A program made the position numbers and the translations under genes. From contig JAMNXO010000009.1 in NCBI GenBank assembly GCA_023653115.1, positions 1-64,000 on the forward strand: a stretch of DNA of 64,000 nucleotides, in the 5' to 3' direction. Source of the stretch: Erythrobacter sp. Lineage in GTDB: Bacteria; Pseudomonadota; Alphaproteobacteria; Sphingomonadales; Sphingomonadaceae. The notes under the pieces are model-generated. The model searched no databases and was not told the origin of the DNA. It was given only the letters and a program-made list of their open reading frames with translations. Below, piece by piece: positions 17,585 through 25,758 of this stretch (positions within the stretch are counted from its first letter, which is position 1; each line of letters starts with the position of its first letter).

Positions 17585-18369
17585 GCGCCGACGACCAGCC
17601 CTTCATGTTTCCGCCCGAATCGGCCAAGGCCGACGCCGACGCGCTCTATCTGGCGATTGATGGCTGGGAAGGGCCGCTCGATCTGCTGCTCGATCTCGCG
17701 CGGCGGCAGAAGGTCGATCTGCGCCAGATTTCGATCCTCGCGCTGGTTGACCAATATCTCGGCTATATCGAGCGCGCCGGCGCGATGAAGCTGGAACTCG
17801 CCGCCGATTACCTCGTGATGGCGGCATGGCTGGCCTATCTCAAATCGGCGCTGCTGCTGCCCAAGGACGAGCAGGAAGACCCGAGCCCCGAAGACCTGGC
17901 GCTGCGCCTGCAACTGCGCCTGCAACGCCTCGGCGCGATGCGCGAGGCGGCTGCGCGCCTGATGGGACGCGACCGTATCGGGCGCGATGTGTTTTTGCGC
18001 GGCGCACCCGAGGGCCTGCGCACCGATCGCAAGATGCTGTGGCGTAGCGATATGTTCGCGCTGATCCAGGCCTATGGGCAGGTCAAGGCGCGCACCGCCC
18101 CGCGCATCTATCACGTCGCCAATCGTCCGGTGATGACGCTCGATTCCGCGCTGGAGCGGGTGTCGGCGATGCTCGGCGTGACGCTCGAATGGATGGAAAT
18201 CCGCGATTTTCTGCCGCCGCACGCCTCGCCTGAACTCAAGCGCTCGGCGCTGGCCTCGTCCTTTGTCGCGGCACTCGAACTGGCGAAGCGCGGGCGGGCG
18301 GAACTGGAGCAGGACGGCGCCTTTGCTCCCTTGCGTATCCGCCGGTTGAAGGAAGGCGCCGCCGCATGA
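17581..18369 (+). CDS. scpA: Segregation and condensation protein A (kleisin)
   Basis: 262 residues. Starts ATGAGCGCC overlapping the nagZ stop. The N-terminal ScpA block is seen in DGWEGPLDLLLDLARRQKVDLRQISILALVDQYL, followed by ADYLVMAAWLAYLKSALLLP, and the C-terminal winged helix near residues 190-245. ScpA bridges SMC heads and binds ScpB. Translationally coupled to scpB. Confidence 0.95.
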   Translation: MSADDQPFMFPPESAKADADALYLAIDGWEGPLDLLLDLARRQKVDLRQISILALVDQYLGYIERAGAMKLELAADYLVMAAWLAYLKSALLLPKDEQEDPSPEDLALRLQLRLQRLGAMREAAARLMGRDRIGRDVFLRGAPEGLRTDRKMLWRSDMFALIQAYGQVKARTAPRIYHVANRPVMTLDSALERVSAMLGVTLEWMEIRDFLPPHASPELKRSALASSFVAALELAKRGRAELEQDGAFAPLRIRRLKEGAAA

Positions 18370-18986
18370 GCGAGGCGCCCGGCACGCTCGAACGCGCGGT
18401 CGAGGCGACGCTATTCGCCGCCGAGGAGCCAATGAGCGTGGAGGCGCTGGCCGCCCATCTCGGCGGGCTGGAGCCGGGCGAGGTGCGCACGGCGCTGGGC
18501 GCGCTCTCGGCGCAATATGCGCAGCGCGGGGTGCATCTGGTCGAGCGGGGCAAGCGCTGGCATTTCGAAACCGCGCCTGATCTGGCCCATCTGCTCCGGC
18601 GCGAGAAGGAGCAGGTGCGCCGCCTCAGCCGTGCCGCCACCGAAGTGCTGGCGATCATCGCCTATCACGAGCCGGTCAGCCGGGCGGAGATCGAATCGAT
18701 CCGCGGCGTGCAGACCAGTGCAGGAACGCTCGATGTGCTGATGGAGGCCGGCTGGATCCGGCCTGCCGGTCGGCGCGAAGTGCCCGGCCGCCCGGTGATC
18801 TATGCCACCACGCCCGAATTCCTCGATCATTTCGGGCTCGAATCGCGCCGCGATCTGCCCGGTATCGACGAATTGCGCGCCGCCGGGCTGCTCGATCCCG
18901 TCGACGAGGCAATGGAAGCTGCGATGAGGTTTGAGCCGGACGAGACCGACGAAGCCGATAGCGACGACGCAAATTTGGCGGACTGA
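18366..18986 (+). CDS. scpB: Segregation and condensation protein B
   Basis: 206 residues, two winged-helix domains. The first spans about 8-85 (VEATLFAAEEPMSVEALAAHLG); the second about 90-165 with LSRAATEVLAIIAYHEPVSRAEIESIRGV, the most conserved ScpB stretch, then GRRE-PGRP and FLDHFGLES. The tail after 175 is acidic and disordered. Works with ScpA and SMC in chromosome segregation. Overlaps scpA by 4 nt; followed after a 110-nt gap by tatA. Confidence 0.95.
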   Translation: MSEAPGTLERAVEATLFAAEEPMSVEALAAHLGGLEPGEVRTALGALSAQYAQRGVHLVERGKRWHFETAPDLAHLLRREKEQVRRLSRAATEVLAIIAYHEPVSRAEIESIRGVQTSAGTLDVLMEAGWIRPAGRREVPGRPVIYATTPEFLDHFGLESRRDLPGIDELRAAGLLDPVDEAMEAAMRFEPDETDEADSDDANLAD

Positions 18987-19096
18987 CTCGCAATTGACGC
19001 GGGCTTGTCTTAAACATGGCGCTATTCGGCGCTGGGCACGGCCCCGGCCATGCGGCATCCCCTCGCCCCCGCGGCTGCAGATCAGGAGTTGAGACA

Positions 19097-19333
19097 ATGG
19101 GTTTTGGTTCGCTTTGGCACTGGATCATCGTGCTTGTGATCGTGCTGGTGCTGTTCGGTCGTGGCCGCATCTCGGAGATGATGGGCGATTTCGGCAAGGG
19201 CATCTCGAGCTTCAAGAAGGGCCTCAACGAGACCGAGGACACCGTGGCCAAGGCCGCGCAGCTCGATCCGCCGGCCGAAACTCCGGCTGCCAAGCCTGCT
19301 CCGGCCGAAAAGACCGATACCACCGGCGCCTGA
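19097..19333 (+). CDS. tatA: Sec-independent protein translocase subunit TatA
   Basis: 78 residues from the ATG at 19097, with AGGAG 8 nt upstream (AGGAGTTGAGACA). One TM helix ([18 protein letters not shown]), the FG hinge, and the amphipathic helix [21 protein letters not shown], all diagnostic. The acidic/Ala-Pro tail is typical. It forms the Tat translocation pore. First of tatABC. Confidence 0.95.
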   Translation: MGFGSLWHWIIVLVIVLVLFGRGRISEMMGDFGKGISSFKKGLNETEDTVAKAAQLDPPAETPAAKPAPAEKTDTTGA

Positions 19334-19374
19334 TCCGCTGCCCCCTTTGAGGAGGCGGCGCGGCCGCACCTGAC

Positions 19375-19854
19375 ATGTTCGATATCGGCGTTGGAGAACT
19401 GCTGGTCATCCTGATCGTCGCGGTCATTGTGATCGGGCCGAAGGATTTGCCTCTGGCGATGCGCACCGCGGGGCGCTGGATCGGCAAGATCCGGCGTGTC
19501 TCGGCGCATTTCCGCTCGGGGATCGACACCATGGTGCGCGAAGCCGAGCTGGAGGACATGGAGAAGAAGTGGAAGGCGCAGAACGAGGAAATCATGCGCC
19601 GCTCCGCCGCTCTGACCGAAGCCGAGGCTGGTGCGCCGGTGATGACCGGGCCTCCGCCTGTCGATACGGCGCCGGTCGAGCCGGCTGAGGCCCCACAGCC
19701 ACTGCCGCCGCCCGAACCTATGTCGTCATTCCTGGCCCAGCCCTTGAAGGCCGCCAGCGTCAAGGTCGGCAGCGAGGCGACCGCGCCCGAAGCCGAACCA
19801 CTGCGCGAACCGATGCTCCCGGCCAAGCCGCACACGGGCGAAGACGATGTTTAA
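19375..19854 (+). CDS. tatB: Sec-independent protein translocase subunit TatB
   Basis: 159 residues. MFDIGVGELLVILIVAVIVIGPKDLPLAMRTAGRW is the canonical TatB N-terminus: short periplasmic residues, one TM, then GPKDLP and an amphipathic helix. A longer helical region reaches about residue 85 and the tail is Pro/Glu/Ala-rich. With TatC it binds twin-arginine signal peptides. The stop overlaps the tatC start by 8 nt. Confidence 0.95.
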   Translation: MFDIGVGELLVILIVAVIVIGPKDLPLAMRTAGRWIGKIRRVSAHFRSGIDTMVREAELEDMEKKWKAQNEEIMRRSAALTEAEAGAPVMTGPPPVDTAPVEPAEAPQPLPPPEPMSSFLAQPLKAASVKVGSEATAPEAEPLREPMLPAKPHTGEDDV

Positions 19855-20644
19855 GGTCGATGATCTCGACGAGACCCGCGCGCCGCTGCTCGATCACCTG
19901 ATCGAACTTCGCACCCGCGTGATCCGCGCGCTGCTGGCGCTGGGCGTAGGCTTTGCGGTGTGCCTCTATTTTGCCGACGAAATTCTGGGCATTCTGGTGC
20001 AGCCATTGAAGAACGCCTTTCCCGCAGGGCAGGGCCAACTGATCTTCACAAAGCTGCCGGAAGTGTTCTTCGTCGAGCTCAAGGTCGCGCTGTTTGCAGG
20101 TTTCATGGTCAGCTTTCCGGTGATCGCCAACCAGATGTGGGCCTTCATCGCGCCGGGGCTCTATGCGCGCGAGAAGAAGGCGTTTCTGCCCTTCCTTTTT
20201 GCCACGCCGATCCTGTTCGGTGCGGGTGCATCGCTGGCCTATTTCGTGGTGATGCCGGTGGCCTTCACCTTCTTCCTCAATTTCGGAGGGATGACCGGCG
20301 GGCTCAACGTGCAGGCGCTTCCCAGCGCGGGCGATTATCTCAGCCTGGTGATGCAGTTCATCCTCGCCTTCGGGCTCACATTCCTGTTGCCGGTGCTGCT
20401 GCTACTGCTCCACCGGGCGGGGATCGTCAGCCGCGACCAGATGGTGGCGGCGCGGCGCTATGTGATTGTCGGCATCTTCATCATCGCCGCGATCGTCACG
20501 CCGCCCGATCCGGGCTCGCAGCTTGTGCTTGCGATCCCCTTGTGGCTGCTGTTTGAGGCCTCGCTTGTGCTGATGCGCTTGCAAGAAGGCGCTGTGGCGG
20601 CCGACAAGGCCGCGCGCGAAGCCGAGCAGGCTGCGGCGGAGTAA
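19847..20644 (+). CDS. tatC: Sec-independent protein translocase subunit TatC
   Basis: 265 residues, six TM helices. Opens with the N-terminal DETRAPLLDHLIELRTRVIRAL block that contacts signal peptides, contains KLPEVFFVELKVALFAGF and the periplasmic FLNFGGM segment, and ends with an Ala/Glu-rich cytoplasmic tail. The L-R-x-R and the Glu/Pro residues of the binding cavity are in place. Last gene of the argS-to-tatC run, ending before a strong shared hairpin. Confidence 0.96.
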   Translation: MFKVDDLDETRAPLLDHLIELRTRVIRALLALGVGFAVCLYFADEILGILVQPLKNAFPAGQGQLIFTKLPEVFFVELKVALFAGFMVSFPVIANQMWAFIAPGLYAREKKAFLPFLFATPILFGAGASLAYFVVMPVAFTFFLNFGGMTGGLNVQALPSAGDYLSLVMQFILAFGLTFLLPVLLLLLHRAGIVSRDQMVAARRYVIVGIFIIAAIVTPPDPGSQLVLAIPLWLLFEASLVLMRLQEGAVAADKAAREAEQAAAE

Positions 20645-20690
20645 TTGTTTGTTTTCGTGCCACCTTCGGTGACGCAGACCTCCCGCCCCG

Positions 20691-20745
20691 CCTCCCCACC
20701 CGGCCACCAATAGTACCACTATGTTATGGTGGCCGGGTGGGGAGG
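20691..20745. terminator. Long bidirectional hairpin between tatC and the amidohydrolase gene
   Basis: A perfect 19-bp inverted repeat: CCTCCCCACCCGGCCACCA (20691-20709) and its complement at 20727-20745, around a 17-nt loop that holds a second small stem, ATAGT-ACC-ACTAT. The outer sequence CAGACCTCC (20676) / GGAGGTCTG (20741) offers an alternative pairing. Convergent genes on both sides make a terminator role likely. Confidence 0.75.
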
Positions 20746-20775
20746 TCTGTGGTTCGCGCTAGCGAACCTGCAAAA

Positions 20776-22434
20776 TCAATCGCCCTTTACCTTCACGCCG
20801 CCGATCCACACTTCGATGACCTGGGTCTGGCGGATGTCGTCAGGCGAGGCGAGCAGCGGGTCGCGGTCGACCAGCAGGAAATCGGCGCGCTCGCCCGGCA
20901 CCAGCCGACCAAAGCGCCCCTCGGCAAACCCGGCGAAGGCGGCGTCTGATGTGAAACCGGCCAGCGCAGCCTCGCGGCTGACCGTTTCCTGCGGGAACCA
21001 GCCGCCGAAGGGTTCACCCTTGGCATCGGTGCGGCTGATCGCGGCGGCCATGCCGGCGAAGGGATCGGCCGGTTCAACCGGCGCGTCCGAACCGAATGCC
21101 AGCCGTCCGCCGACTGTCATCACGGACCGCCATGGATAGGCCCCATCGAGCCGGTCCGGCCCGAGCCGGGCTTCGGCCATCAGCCTGTCGGAGGTCTGGT
21201 GGAGCGGCTGCATCGAGGCGATCATGCCATGCTTGCCCAGCCGCGACAGATCGGCCGGATCGATGATCTGCGCGTGCTCGATCCGCCAGCGCCGATCGCC
21301 CTTGTAGCTTTCCGAAAGCTCTTCGATCGCGGCCAGCACTTCGGCATTGGCGCCGTCACCGATGGCGTGAACGGCGCTCTGGAAATTGTCCATGCTCGCA
21401 CGGCTCATCAGATTGCGCAGCTGTGCCGGCGTGAGGAGCGGCAGGCCCTTGGCGCCCGGATCATCGTGATAGGGCGCCTTGAGCACCGCGCCGCGCGATC
21501 CCAGCGCGCCATCGAGGTAGAGCTTGATCCCGCCCATCCGCAAGCGGTCGTCATAGAGCCAGCCGGTCGGCTCGGGGCCGGCGACCAGCTCGAGCGTCTC
21601 GAACGAATCGGCATAGGCCATGATGCGCACCTGCAAGCGCCCGGCATCGCCCGCGCGGCGGAAGGTGCCCCAGTCGGCCATTTCGGTGCCCATGTCGGCG
21701 ACGGCGGTGACGCCCTTGGACAACAGCACTTCCTGCGCCTTGGCAAAGGCGAGATCGCGGTCTTCCGGGCGCGGCGGCGGGACGACCTTGCCGACCAGCT
21801 GCACGGCGTTATCGACAAACACACCGGCAGGCGCGCCCTTGGCATCGCGGATGATCTTGCCGCCTGAAGGGTCTGCCGTCTTGGCGGTGATACCCGCGGT
21901 GGTGATCGCCAGCGTGTTGCCCCAATTGGCGTGATTATCCGCCCGTTCGAGCCACACCGGACGGTCGGCCACCACGGCATCCAGTTCGGCCGCAGTGGGG
22001 AAACGGCCCAAGCCCCACTTTTCCTGATTCCACCCGCGCCCGAGGATCCAGGGGCGGCCTGGGTTGTCTTGCGCAAAGGCCTTGATCTTGGCCAGCGCGT
22101 CCTCGAGCGAGGTGGTGTCCGACAGATCGAGCGTAAGCGCGCCGAAGCCAATATCCATCACGTGCACGTGGGCGTCGATCATGCCGGGGATCAGTACGCG
22201 GCCCTTGCCGTCGAGCCGGTAATCGACCGGCGGGCGCGCCTCGCCGCGCGCGAGCACGGTCACAACCTTGCCCTCTTCGTCAAACACAAGGCCGGTGAAC
22301 CGCTTGACCTTGCCCGCCTCGTCAATGGTCACCCCGTCGACATTATCGACCAGCGTGTCGGCCAGTGCAGGGGTGGCAAAAGCAAGCAGCGAGGTGGCGG
22401 CAAGCGCCGTGACAGCAAAACGCAAGGCAATCAT
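20776..22434 (-). CDS. Exported metal-dependent amidohydrolase (YtcJ-like)
   Basis: 552 residues. An N-terminal signal peptide (MIALRFAVTALAATSLLAFA, cut near ALA-DTLVDN) puts it outside the cytoplasm. Amidohydrolase_3 features: IPGMIDAHVHVMD with the metal HxH, GRGWNQEKWG near 130, HAIGDGANAEVLAAIEE and RIEHAQIID in the middle, and FGSDAPVEPADPFAGM near the C-terminus. YtcJ relatives hydrolyse N-substituted amides; the substrate is not evident. The start overlaps the preceding dehydrogenase stop (ATGA), so both are one transcript. Confidence 0.88.
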   Translation of the reverse strand: MIALRFAVTALAATSLLAFATPALADTLVDNVDGVTIDEAGKVKRFTGLVFDEEGKVVTVLARGEARPPVDYRLDGKGRVLIPGMIDAHVHVMDIGFGALTLDLSDTTSLEDALAKIKAFAQDNPGRPWILGRGWNQEKWGLGRFPTAAELDAVVADRPVWLERADNHANWGNTLAITTAGITAKTADPSGGKIIRDAKGAPAGVFVDNAVQLVGKVVPPPRPEDRDLAFAKAQEVLLSKGVTAVADMGTEMADWGTFRRAGDAGRLQVRIMAYADSFETLELVAGPEPTGWLYDDRLRMGGIKLYLDGALGSRGAVLKAPYHDDPGAKGLPLLTPAQLRNLMSRASMDNFQSAVHAIGDGANAEVLAAIEELSESYKGDRRWRIEHAQIIDPADLSRLGKHGMIASMQPLHQTSDRLMAEARLGPDRLDGAYPWRSVMTVGGRLAFGSDAPVEPADPFAGMAAAISRTDAKGEPFGGWFPQETVSREAALAGFTSDAAFAGFAEGRFGRLVPGERADFLLVDRDPLLASPDDIRQTQVIEVWIGGVKVKGD

Positions 22435-23339
22435 CCTTCTTGGGGAACACGGCGCGGCAGGCGGGTGATGAGCGCAGAAGTATCCTTGCGCCCGCCGCCT
22501 GCTGCCTGAACATCGGCATAGAACTGGTCGACCAGCGCGGTCACGGGTGCGGCAAGGCCGAGGCGGCGCGCTTCATCCAGCGCATAGCCCAGGTCCTTGC
22601 GCATCAAGTCGATCGCAAAGCCGAAATCGAAGCTGCCGGCCGTCATCGTCCGCCAGCGGTTGTCCATCTGCCAGCTTTGCGCCGCGCCGCCCGAAATGGC
22701 CTCGTAGGTTTTGGCAAGATCAAGCCCTGCTGCCTCGGCCAGCCGCACGGCTTCGCTGAGGCCTGCAAGCACGCCGGCGATGCACATCTGGTTGGCCATC
22801 TTGGCGGTCTGCCCAGCGCCTGCCGGGCCGACATGGACGATGGCCTTGGCGTAGGTGTCCATGACGGGGTGAGCACGGGCGAGATCTGCGGCGCTGCCGC
22901 CGCACATGATCGCAAGCTTGCCATTGACCGCTCCCGCCTCGCCGCCGCTAACCGGCGCATCGACGAAACCGATGCCCTTGGCCGCGCAAGCCTCGGCCAG
23001 AGTGCGCGCCATATCGGCCGAGGTGGTGGTGTGATCGGCCAGCAGCGCGCCTGCCGCCATCGCACCGAGCACGCCGTCCGCGCCCAGCGTCACCTGCGCC
23101 AGATCCTCGTCATTGCCGACACAGGTAAAAACAATATCCGACCCGCTTGCAGCATCGGCAGGGGTTGCGGCAAAGGCGACCGCCAGCCCTTCGGCCGCCC
23201 AGCAGTCGCGCCATTTCGCGGCGCGCTCGGGCGAGCGGTTGTAGGCGGTCACGGCATATCCGGCGCGCGCGAGGTGGCCGGCCATCGGCCCGCCCATCAC
23301 GCCCAGCCCAATGAAGGCGATTGTCGGTTGTTCACTCAT
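22431..23339 (-). CDS. NAD-binding beta-hydroxyacid dehydrogenase (HIBADH family)
   Basis: 302 residues from the ATG at 23339; upstream in-frame starts lack support. The Rossmann motif AFIGLGVMGGPMAGHLARAG opens the protein, DAPVSGGEAGAVNGKL is the substrate motif (about 120), and KMANQM holds the catalytic Lys (about 170). The C-terminal helical domain includes MRKDLGYALDEARRLG. It would oxidise a 3-hydroxyacid such as 3-hydroxyisobutyrate, or reduce tartronate semialdehyde or a similar compound. It is divergent from ilvA across 110 nt and coupled to the exported amidohydrolase. Confidence 0.87.
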   Translation of the reverse strand: MSEQPTIAFIGLGVMGGPMAGHLARAGYAVTAYNRSPERAAKWRDCWAAEGLAVAFAATPADAASGSDIVFTCVGNDEDLAQVTLGADGVLGAMAAGALLADHTTTSADMARTLAEACAAKGIGFVDAPVSGGEAGAVNGKLAIMCGGSAADLARAHPVMDTYAKAIVHVGPAGAGQTAKMANQMCIAGVLAGLSEAVRLAEAAGLDLAKTYEAISGGAAQSWQMDNRWRTMTAGSFDFGFAIDLMRKDLGYALDEARRLGLAAPVTALVDQFYADVQAAGGGRKDTSALITRLPRRVPQEG

Positions 23340-23449
23340 GGCAGCGGTGCCTATCGCGTTGCTGCGCGCTTGCCAACGCCTGCGCGGATGCGAAATCCGC
23401 AAGCCAGCGATTGCCCTTGTGCGCCCAAGCCTCTAATCGGCGCGGCATT

Positions 23450-24712
23450 ATGTCAACGCAGCCTGCATCATTCAGCCCCAAGGGTGCCGCCGCTTCGCCG
23501 GCCGACCTGACCATCGACGACGTGCGCGCCGCTGCCGCCCGGATTGGCGGCGCGGTGGTCAACACCCCGATGATGCATTCGATTACCCTGTCGGAAATCA
23601 CCGGCGCGGATATCTGGCTGAAGTTCGAGAACCTCCAGTTCACCGCCGCCTACAAGGAGCGCGGGGCGCTGAATGCGTTGCTGCAGCTCAATGACGAGCA
23701 GCGCGCGCGCGGCGTGATCGCGGCCTCGGCGGGCAATCACTCGCAGGGCCTCAGCTACCATGGCACCCGTCTGGGCGTGCCGGTCACCATCGTCATGCCG
23801 AAGCCGACGCCGACGGTGAAGGTGATGCAGACCGAAAGCGTCGGCGGCAAGGTGCTGCTCGAAGGCGAGACCTTTGATGAAGCCTATGCCTTTGCGCGGC
23901 GGCTGGAAGGCGAATTGGGCCTGACCTTCGTCCATCCCTTCGATGATCCGCACGTGGCGGCAGGTGCCGGCACAGTCGCGCTCGAGATGCTGGACGTGAT
24001 GCCCGATCTCGATTGCATCGTGACCCCGATTGGCGGGGGCGGGCTGATTTCGGGCATGGCGACCGTCGCCAAGGCGCATAACCCCGCAATCGAAGTGGTC
24101 GGCGTGCAGGCCGCGCTGTTCCCTTCGATGTTTGACCGGATCAAGGGCGCAAGCCTGCCGTGCGGCGGCGATACGCTGGCCGAAGGCATCGCGGTCAAGG
24201 TGCCGGGCGATTTCACGTCAAAGGTGATTGCCGAGCGGGTGGATGACATTCTGCTGGTCGATGAACCCGCGCTCGAAAAGGCGGTGGCACTGCTGCTCCA
24301 GATCGAAAAGACTGTGGTTGAAGGCGCGGGCGCAGCCGGTCTGGCGGCAGTGCTGAGCAATCCGGCGCGGTTCGCAGGCAAGACTATTGGCCTGGTGCTG
24401 TGCGGCGGCAATATCGACACGCGCCTGCTCGCCAATGTGCTGCTGCGCGACCTGGCGCGCCAAGGCCGCCTCGCACGGCTGCGGATCACGTTGCAGGATC
24501 GGCCCGGCGCGCTGTTCCGGGTGATGCGCCTGTTTGACGAGCACAACGTCAACATCATCGAGATCTATCACCAGCGCATCTTCACCACGCTGCCGGCCAA
24601 GGGCCTGATCACCGATATCGAATGCGAGGCGCGTGATGCCGAGCAGGTCGACCGGCTGGTCGAAGGCCTGCGCGCCAATGGCTATTCGGTGCAACTGGTC
24701 GAGCTGGGCTGA
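23450..24712 (+). CDS. ilvA: Threonine ammonia-lyase (threonine dehydratase)
   Basis: 420 residues from ATG 23450. PLP enzyme with Lys69 in FTAAYKERGALN, the SAGNHSQG phosphate loop region, GGGGLISG, and a C-terminal single ACT domain (about 345-420, RITLQDRPGALFRVMRLFDE). It deaminates threonine to 2-oxobutyrate for isoleucine synthesis, or acts catabolically. With one ACT domain it is shorter than E. coli IlvA (514) and resembles the 400-420 residue alphaproteobacterial type. No obvious T-rich terminator follows. Confidence 0.93.
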   Translation: MSTQPASFSPKGAAASPADLTIDDVRAAAARIGGAVVNTPMMHSITLSEITGADIWLKFENLQFTAAYKERGALNALLQLNDEQRARGVIAASAGNHSQGLSYHGTRLGVPVTIVMPKPTPTVKVMQTESVGGKVLLEGETFDEAYAFARRLEGELGLTFVHPFDDPHVAAGAGTVALEMLDVMPDLDCIVTPIGGGGLISGMATVAKAHNPAIEVVGVQAALFPSMFDRIKGASLPCGGDTLAEGIAVKVPGDFTSKVIAERVDDILLVDEPALEKAVALLLQIEKTVVEGAGAAGLAAVLSNPARFAGKTIGLVLCGGNIDTRLLANVLLRDLARQGRLARLRITLQDRPGALFRVMRLFDEHNVNIIEIYHQRIFTTLPAKGLITDIECEARDAEQVDRLVEGLRANGYSVQLVELG

Positions 24713-24838
24713 TCGCGGCTTTTCGCCGGATTGCTGCCCCGCGCCGACTAAATAATACCATTTTTGCAGCAGCCGGCGCGCGGGTTTGCGCGGATCGCCG
24801 GATAATTAACGCTGTTTCATGGTTAAGGGACTTTTACC

Positions 24839-24904
24839 GTGGCCCTCGTGCAGGCATACGTTCGTTACGCGCTTGCGCAGTTTGATTCCTTCCAGAAGGA
24901 CTGA
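24839..24904 (+). CDS. Candidate 21-residue leader ORF upstream of bpt
   Basis: GTG at 24839 with AAGGGA 8 nt upstream; 21 codons ending in TGA at 24902-24904, only 8 nt before the bpt GTG start. The peptide reads [20 protein letters not shown] plus Asp. Its last codons hold the AAGGA that serves bpt. The spacing looks like a translational leader, but such a short frame can occur by chance. Confidence 0.3.
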   Translation: MALVQAYVRYALAQFDSFQKD

Positions 24905-24912
24905 GCCCACCC

Positions 24913-25758
24913 GTGACGGCACCGATCCGCTTCCCGAGGTTCTTCGTGACCAGCCCTGCGCCGTGCCCCTATCTGCCGGGGCGGAGCGAGCGCAAGGTGT
25001 TCACCGAGCTCAAGGGTGCGCACGCCGATCAGCTCAACGAGGCGCTCGGGCGCATCGGGTTCCGGCGCAGCCAGACAGTGGCCTACCGCCCCTCTTGCCT
25101 CGATTGTCAGGCCTGCGTTTCGGTGCGGGTGGTCGCGGGCCAGTTCCGCCCCTCGGGCACGCAAAAGCGCGATCTGAAGCGCAACGATGATCTGATCGTC
25201 ACCGAATGCCGCCCCTGGGCGACCGACGAGCAATTCGAACTGCTGGCGAAGTATCTCGGCCAGCGCCACCCCGATGGCGGCATGGCGGCGATGGACGAGC
25301 TCGATTATGCCGACATGATCGAGCACACCCCGGTCAACAGCGTGGTGACCGAATATCGCGAGCGCCTGCCCAATGGTAAGCCCGGCCGTCTGGTCGGCGC
25401 CTGCCTGACCGACCGGCAGGGTGACGGGTTGTCGATGATCTATTCCTTCTACGATCCCGATCTGGAAGGCCGCGCCGGGCTGGGCAGTTTCATCATCCTC
25501 GATCACATCCGCCGCGCTGCGGCCGAAGGCCTGCCCTATGTCTATCTCGGCTACTGGGTGGATGGCAGCCCGCGGATGCAGTACAAGGTCCGCTATCGCC
25601 CGCTGGAGCGCCTCACGCGCGAAGGCTGGCAGGCGATGGACCCTGATGAGCAGCATCGGCTGATCGCCGCGGCGACAGCGCCGCGCCAGCCGCAGGAAGC
25701 GTCGCTGGCCGGCGCCCGAGGCAAGGATGGCCAGCCCGTCAAGTTTCCGGAAAGCTGA
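24913..25758 (+). CDS. bpt: Aspartate/glutamate leucyltransferase
   Basis: 281 residues, GTG start at 24913. The family's conserved N-terminus is clear: [24 protein letters not shown], then [16 protein letters not shown] with the paired cysteines, GQRHPDGGM, and [24 protein letters not shown]. It adds Leu from Leu-tRNA to proteins with N-terminal Asp or Glu, tagging them for ClpAP (N-degron pathway). It overlaps the tamA start by 32 nt. A small ORF sits just upstream. Confidence 0.93.
   Translation: MTAPIRFPRFFVTSPAPCPYLPGRSERKVFTELKGAHADQLNEALGRIGFRRSQTVAYRPSCLDCQACVSVRVVAGQFRPSGTQKRDLKRNDDLIVTECRPWATDEQFELLAKYLGQRHPDGGMAAMDELDYADMIEHTPVNSVVTEYRERLPNGKPGRLVGACLTDRQGDGLSMIYSFYDPDLEGRAGLGSFIILDHIRRAAAEGLPYVYLGYWVDGSPRMQYKVRYRPLERLTREGWQAMDPDEQHRLIAAATAPRQPQEASLAGARGKDGQPVKFPES

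Noticed and set aside
16826..18432. Minus-strand frames opposite nagZ and scpA
   Set aside because: nagZ and scpA have the catalytic and family motifs; the antisense frames do not.
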